A stretch of DNA of 15,645 nt from JBAXGW01 sp037139195 (lineage in GTDB: Bacteria; Bacteroidota; Bacteroidia; Bacteroidales; JAHJDW01): contig JBAXGW010000084.1 in NCBI GenBank assembly GCA_037139195.1, forward strand, positions 1 through 15,645, written 5' to 3'. Position numbers and translations under genes: made by a program. Positions within the stretch are counted from its first letter, which is position 1. Every line of letters starts with the position of its first letter. This document shows positions 13,259 through 15,645 of this stretch, one piece after another. The notes beneath the pieces were generated by a model, which ran no database searches, was not told the origin of the DNA, and worked only from the letters and a program-made list of their open reading frames with translations.

Positions 13259-14599
13259 TTATGACTTAATAATTTGCTCAAGAATACGCTCAATTTCACT
13301 CGATAAATAAAACGGGATATTAATTAATCTAAATGTTTTCCCCGAATCTAGTTTTATCATATCTATTGAAAATGGTTTACTCCAAATCCTAATAGCAATA
13401 TCATGAGAAGTTACTGTCATAAATTGGTGTAACGATTTCAGACTACTGCCAGCTAATGATTTCACTTCAATCGGAATAATATTATTTTTAAACTGAATCA
13501 AGTAATCAATTTCTGCATTTGAGTTTTTTGCATTTCTAACCCAAAATGCACGATGATGACGCACATCATTATTGTTTGCTATTAATTCTTGTCCTACAAT
13601 ATGTTCTGCTATCAAACCTCTCCATGCCGAACTAATATCTTTCGATTCAAAAACTTCTGTTTGAATTTTTGCAACATAGTTTACCAAGCCTGTATCTAGC
13701 CAATGTAATCTGGGACTTTTGCTGTAATCTGCTATTATTGGCAATTGAACAGAGTTTGAAGGATAAACCAATTCTAACAACATCGTTTTTTCAAGAATTC
13801 TAAACGCTTCAGCCATCTCTCTCGAGTGATACTCTGAATTACCAAATCTTTCAAACTTTATTCGCTGGGAAGCAGAGGAAAATCCAGTATTTATTATATG
13901 ACGAATATAACGAGCCGATGAGTTCTTTATTGCATATTTCTCAACATCATCAGCATAGCCAACAATAAGCGACTGATATTCCGCATTCAATCGGGTTAAA
14001 TCCTGATATTGAACATATTTTTTTAATGCAGCAGGCATCCCTCCTATTAAAGCGTATCTATTAAACAATTTCAAAAGTTCATCGTGAGCATAATCTGGAA
14101 ATGGATATTGTTTTCGGAGCTCAGCAGCCATTTGATTTCCAGTAGCTAGGAGAAACTCATTAAAAGAACAAGGTCGTAGCGCCAAATATTCTACTCTACC
14201 TACAGGAAAAGAGATATGAGTATCAAGCAAAGTCTCGAGTAAAGAACCAGCTGCAATAACAAATAACTTTGGGTATTCTTCATAAAAATACCGCAACAAA
14301 GCTATTGCAGCGTGAGAATTCTGTATTTCGTCAATAAAAATTAATGTCGATTTATTTTTCTGCTTCTTCCCCAAAAAGAATATTGCATCAACTATTGTAT
14401 TGATATCTTTATTGTTTTCAAATATTTGTTTATGTTCTGATTTCTCTAGATTTAAGCATATGTATGAATCAAACTGCTTGGAGAAATTATTAACTACAGT
14501 TGTCTTCCCAACTTGCCTTGCACCACGCAAAATAAGCGGCTTTCTGTCATCACTATTTTTCCATTTCAATAAATCAACCTCTATATCTCTGTAAAACAT
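13259..14599 (-). CDS. AAA-family ATPase with DUF4143 domain
   Basis: The 446-residue protein has Walker A GARQVGKT at residues 26-33 and Walker B LIFIDE at 86-91, followed by a sensor-like VIAAGSLLE at about 115-123. This is the AAA_14 type of ATPase. The C-terminal half is DUF4143; it ends with AEIDYLIQFKNNIIPIEVKS at about 365-385, whose E-ID...EVK spacing resembles a PD-(D/E)XK nuclease core. Proteins of this build are common and multicopy in Bacteroidota and archaea; their cellular role is not settled. The gene is monocistronic on the minus strand, with a TATATTTG box (RC of 14635-14642) and two direct repeats upstream. Confidence 0.9.
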   Translation of the reverse strand: MFYRDIEVDLLKWKNSDDRKPLILRGARQVGKTTVVNNFSKQFDSYICLNLEKSEHKQIFENNKDINTIVDAIFFLGKKQKNKSTLIFIDEIQNSHAAIALLRYFYEEYPKLFVIAAGSLLETLLDTHISFPVGRVEYLALRPCSFNEFLLATGNQMAAELRKQYPFPDYAHDELLKLFNRYALIGGMPAALKKYVQYQDLTRLNAEYQSLIVGYADDVEKYAIKNSSARYIRHIINTGFSSASQRIKFERFGNSEYHSREMAEAFRILEKTMLLELVYPSNSVQLPIIADYSKSPRLHWLDTGLVNYVAKIQTEVFESKDISSAWRGLIAEHIVGQELIANNNDVRHHRAFWVRNAKNSNAEIDYLIQFKNNIIPIEVKSLAGSSLKSLHQFMTVTSHDIAIRIWSKPFSIDMIKLDSGKTFRLINIPFYLSSEIERILEQIIKS

Positions 14600-14634
14600 A
14601 TATTTAAAATTAGTTTACGTCATAAAAACAATCG

Positions 14635-14642
14635 CAAATATA
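14635..14642 (-). promoter_or_regulatory. candidate -7 box of the ATPase gene
   Basis: On the minus strand TATATTTG fits TAnnTTTG and stands 35 bases before the ATG. The -33 box is poor (a TTGG 18 bases further upstream), so the promoter is only tentative. Confidence 0.35.
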
Positions 14643-14645
14643 CAA

Positions 14646-14700
14646 TTATTTGTAACAAAACCAATCATAAAATAAATATTATTTGTAATAAAACCAACCA
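14646..14700. repeat. two 22-bp direct repeats upstream of the ATPase gene
   Basis: TTATTTGTAA-C/T-AAAACCAA-T/C-CA occurs at 14646-14667 and 14679-14700, differing at two bases and set exactly 33 bases (about three helical turns) apart. They lie just upstream of the candidate -7 box on the minus strand and overlap where the -33 element should be, so they are candidate regulator-binding sites. Confidence 0.6.
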
Positions 14701-14760
14701 CAAAAACTCAAAATAACGATATATATCCAACCATCATTTTCAAATTAACTGTTTTGTTAG

Positions 14761-15496
14761 TTATATTTTTTTGGCAGAATTAAAATCCAGAATCAAACCA
14801 AAACTACAATTTAATGGATTAGAGCTATAATAAGCAGCATTATAGCCTGTAAAAGGAATTGTTATTCCTACTTGCCCTGATATTTTTAGAAATTTAAAAA
14901 CAGCATACTTCAGCGTGAATGAATAATCGGACCAAATGTAATTTTTGGGTAGCGATTTAAAGGAATCAATTTGAGTGTCTTCTACATGATAAAAATTCAA
15001 TACAAAAACTCTTGGAGAAAAAGCATAATCAAACTTTTTGTACGACTTGCCAAAATTAGCTTGAACTAGAAAGCGATTATAATTCGCCAAATTACTATAT
15101 GTGTACACACTGGTTGTGGAATCGCTTGTTTTTGCGACCATTCCAGAACCAGAAGCAAACCCTCTTCCAACCACAAAAAAGTATTCGCAAATAAAACCTT
15201 TTTTATTCTTCGAGTAATAACCAGCTCCAAGCTCACCTAACTTATGTTTTTCAACAGAATAATTGGTCGAACTAAAATTTTCACGCTTCACTCCTAGATC
15301 ATTATAATTTCCAATAACAGCAATATTTTTTGTCAGAGCATAAGCAGCTTGCCCCTCGTATCCAGAAAAAATTAACATTAGCGCTTATTTGCAATTCGCC
15401 CTTCTGCTGCATCAATGGCACATTAACGGTATTTGGGCGATAAACACTGCATGAACACAAGAATATAAAGACAATAAAAATTAAATTGTATTTCAT
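14761..15496 (-). pseudogene. lipoprotein with beta-barrel-like body, split by a one-base frameshift
   Basis: The first frame (start 15496-15494) gives MKYNLIFIVFIFLCSCSVYR with a lipobox ending at Cys16, then NTVNVPLMQQKGELQISANVNF. The second frame continues SGYEGQAAYALTKNIAVIGN and runs about 200 residues of alternating strands rich in aromatic residues to a stop at 14761. The joint falls in a run of six A (15366-15371); with five the two frames fuse into one protein of about 244 residues. Such proteins (PNTVN..PL..KGE, then AAYA.T.NIAV) are a familiar Bacteroidota outer-membrane-associated type without known function. The split may be a true mutation, a phase-variable tract or a sequencing error. 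Confidence 0.7.
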
Positions 15497-15604
15497 GAAA
15501 CTGGCAACTAAAATGAATAGAAGAAAACCAACTATTTCATAGATATTTGAGTTGTAAATATAAATTAAATTACTATTGTCCGATAAAATATTAATGAATA
15601 ACCC

Positions 15605-15619
15605 CGAGGCAGAGCCTCG
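15605..15619. repeat. CGAGGC-AGA-GCCTCG hairpin
   Basis: A perfect 6-bp GC-rich stem (15605-15610 with 15614-15619) around AGA, followed by AGGTATC. It contrasts with the AT-rich surroundings and may be the end of the next gene's transcript or a dispersed palindromic element; the window ends before this can be judged. Confidence 0.5.
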
Positions 15620-15645
15620 AGGTATCAGTGCTACTATCTAACAGA

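Overview
The window is very AT-rich DNA that reads as a member of the Bacteroidota. The signs are promoter-like boxes of the Bacteroidota type (TTTG, about 20 bases, TAnnTTTG; an exact match lies upstream of 12573), starts preceded by A/T-rich leaders rather than Shine-Dalgarno boxes, many short secreted proteins whose signal peptides end in Q just after cleavage, a double-glycine precursor peptide of the GG-Bacteroidales type, and a DUF4143 ATPase. No rRNA, tRNA, CRISPR array or intact transposase was seen.

Region 1 (1-3660, minus strand) is a ribosomal peptide natural product locus of the grasp-with-spasm type. In transcription order it holds a 65-residue precursor peptide, a terminator-like hairpin, a 378-residue secreted protein of unknown function, an ATP-grasp peptide maturase (GwsG-like), a 49-residue protein packed between its neighbours with no space, and the N-terminal part of a GwsS-like SPASM maturase that meets a stop codon before its SPASM region. 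The four genes after the hairpin overlap or nearly touch (ATGA; TAA-T-ATG; TAAATG), so they are very probably one transcript. The leader region upstream of the precursor carries a 42-bp nested inverted repeat and a 14-bp palindrome.

Region 2 (3661-4473) is mostly non-coding. It holds a small possible membrane ORF that shares an eight-residue match with the N-terminus of the iron-sulphur protein at 4903, a TA microsatellite, and three 21-bp-spaced TGGT repeats that resemble transposon-end binding sites.

Region 3 (4474-8366, plus strand) is a small acyl/aryl operon: an acyl carrier protein, a membrane polyferredoxin, a PAF-acetylhydrolase-like secreted or anchored esterase and a PaaK-like adenylate-forming ligase. 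A plausible reading is that the ligase activates an acid and the carrier protein holds it. No ketosynthase or thioesterase is visible, so the pathway is incomplete or served from elsewhere.

Region 4 (8367-11140) is accessory. It contains a diverged 21-bp tandem array of about 20 copies, a secreted protein, a minus-strand C-terminal gene remnant, a truncated Bro-N gene carrying a 35-bp perfect inverted repeat, and a small secreted protein with a CPKC motif.

Region 5 (11141-15645) returns to ordinary chromosome: a PlsC-like acyltransferase, a hairpin-rich intergenic region, a secreted protein with a textbook Bacteroidota promoter, a bidirectional terminator, a convergent AAA/DUF4143 ATPase, and a lipoprotein/beta-barrel-type gene split by a one-base slip in a poly-A run.
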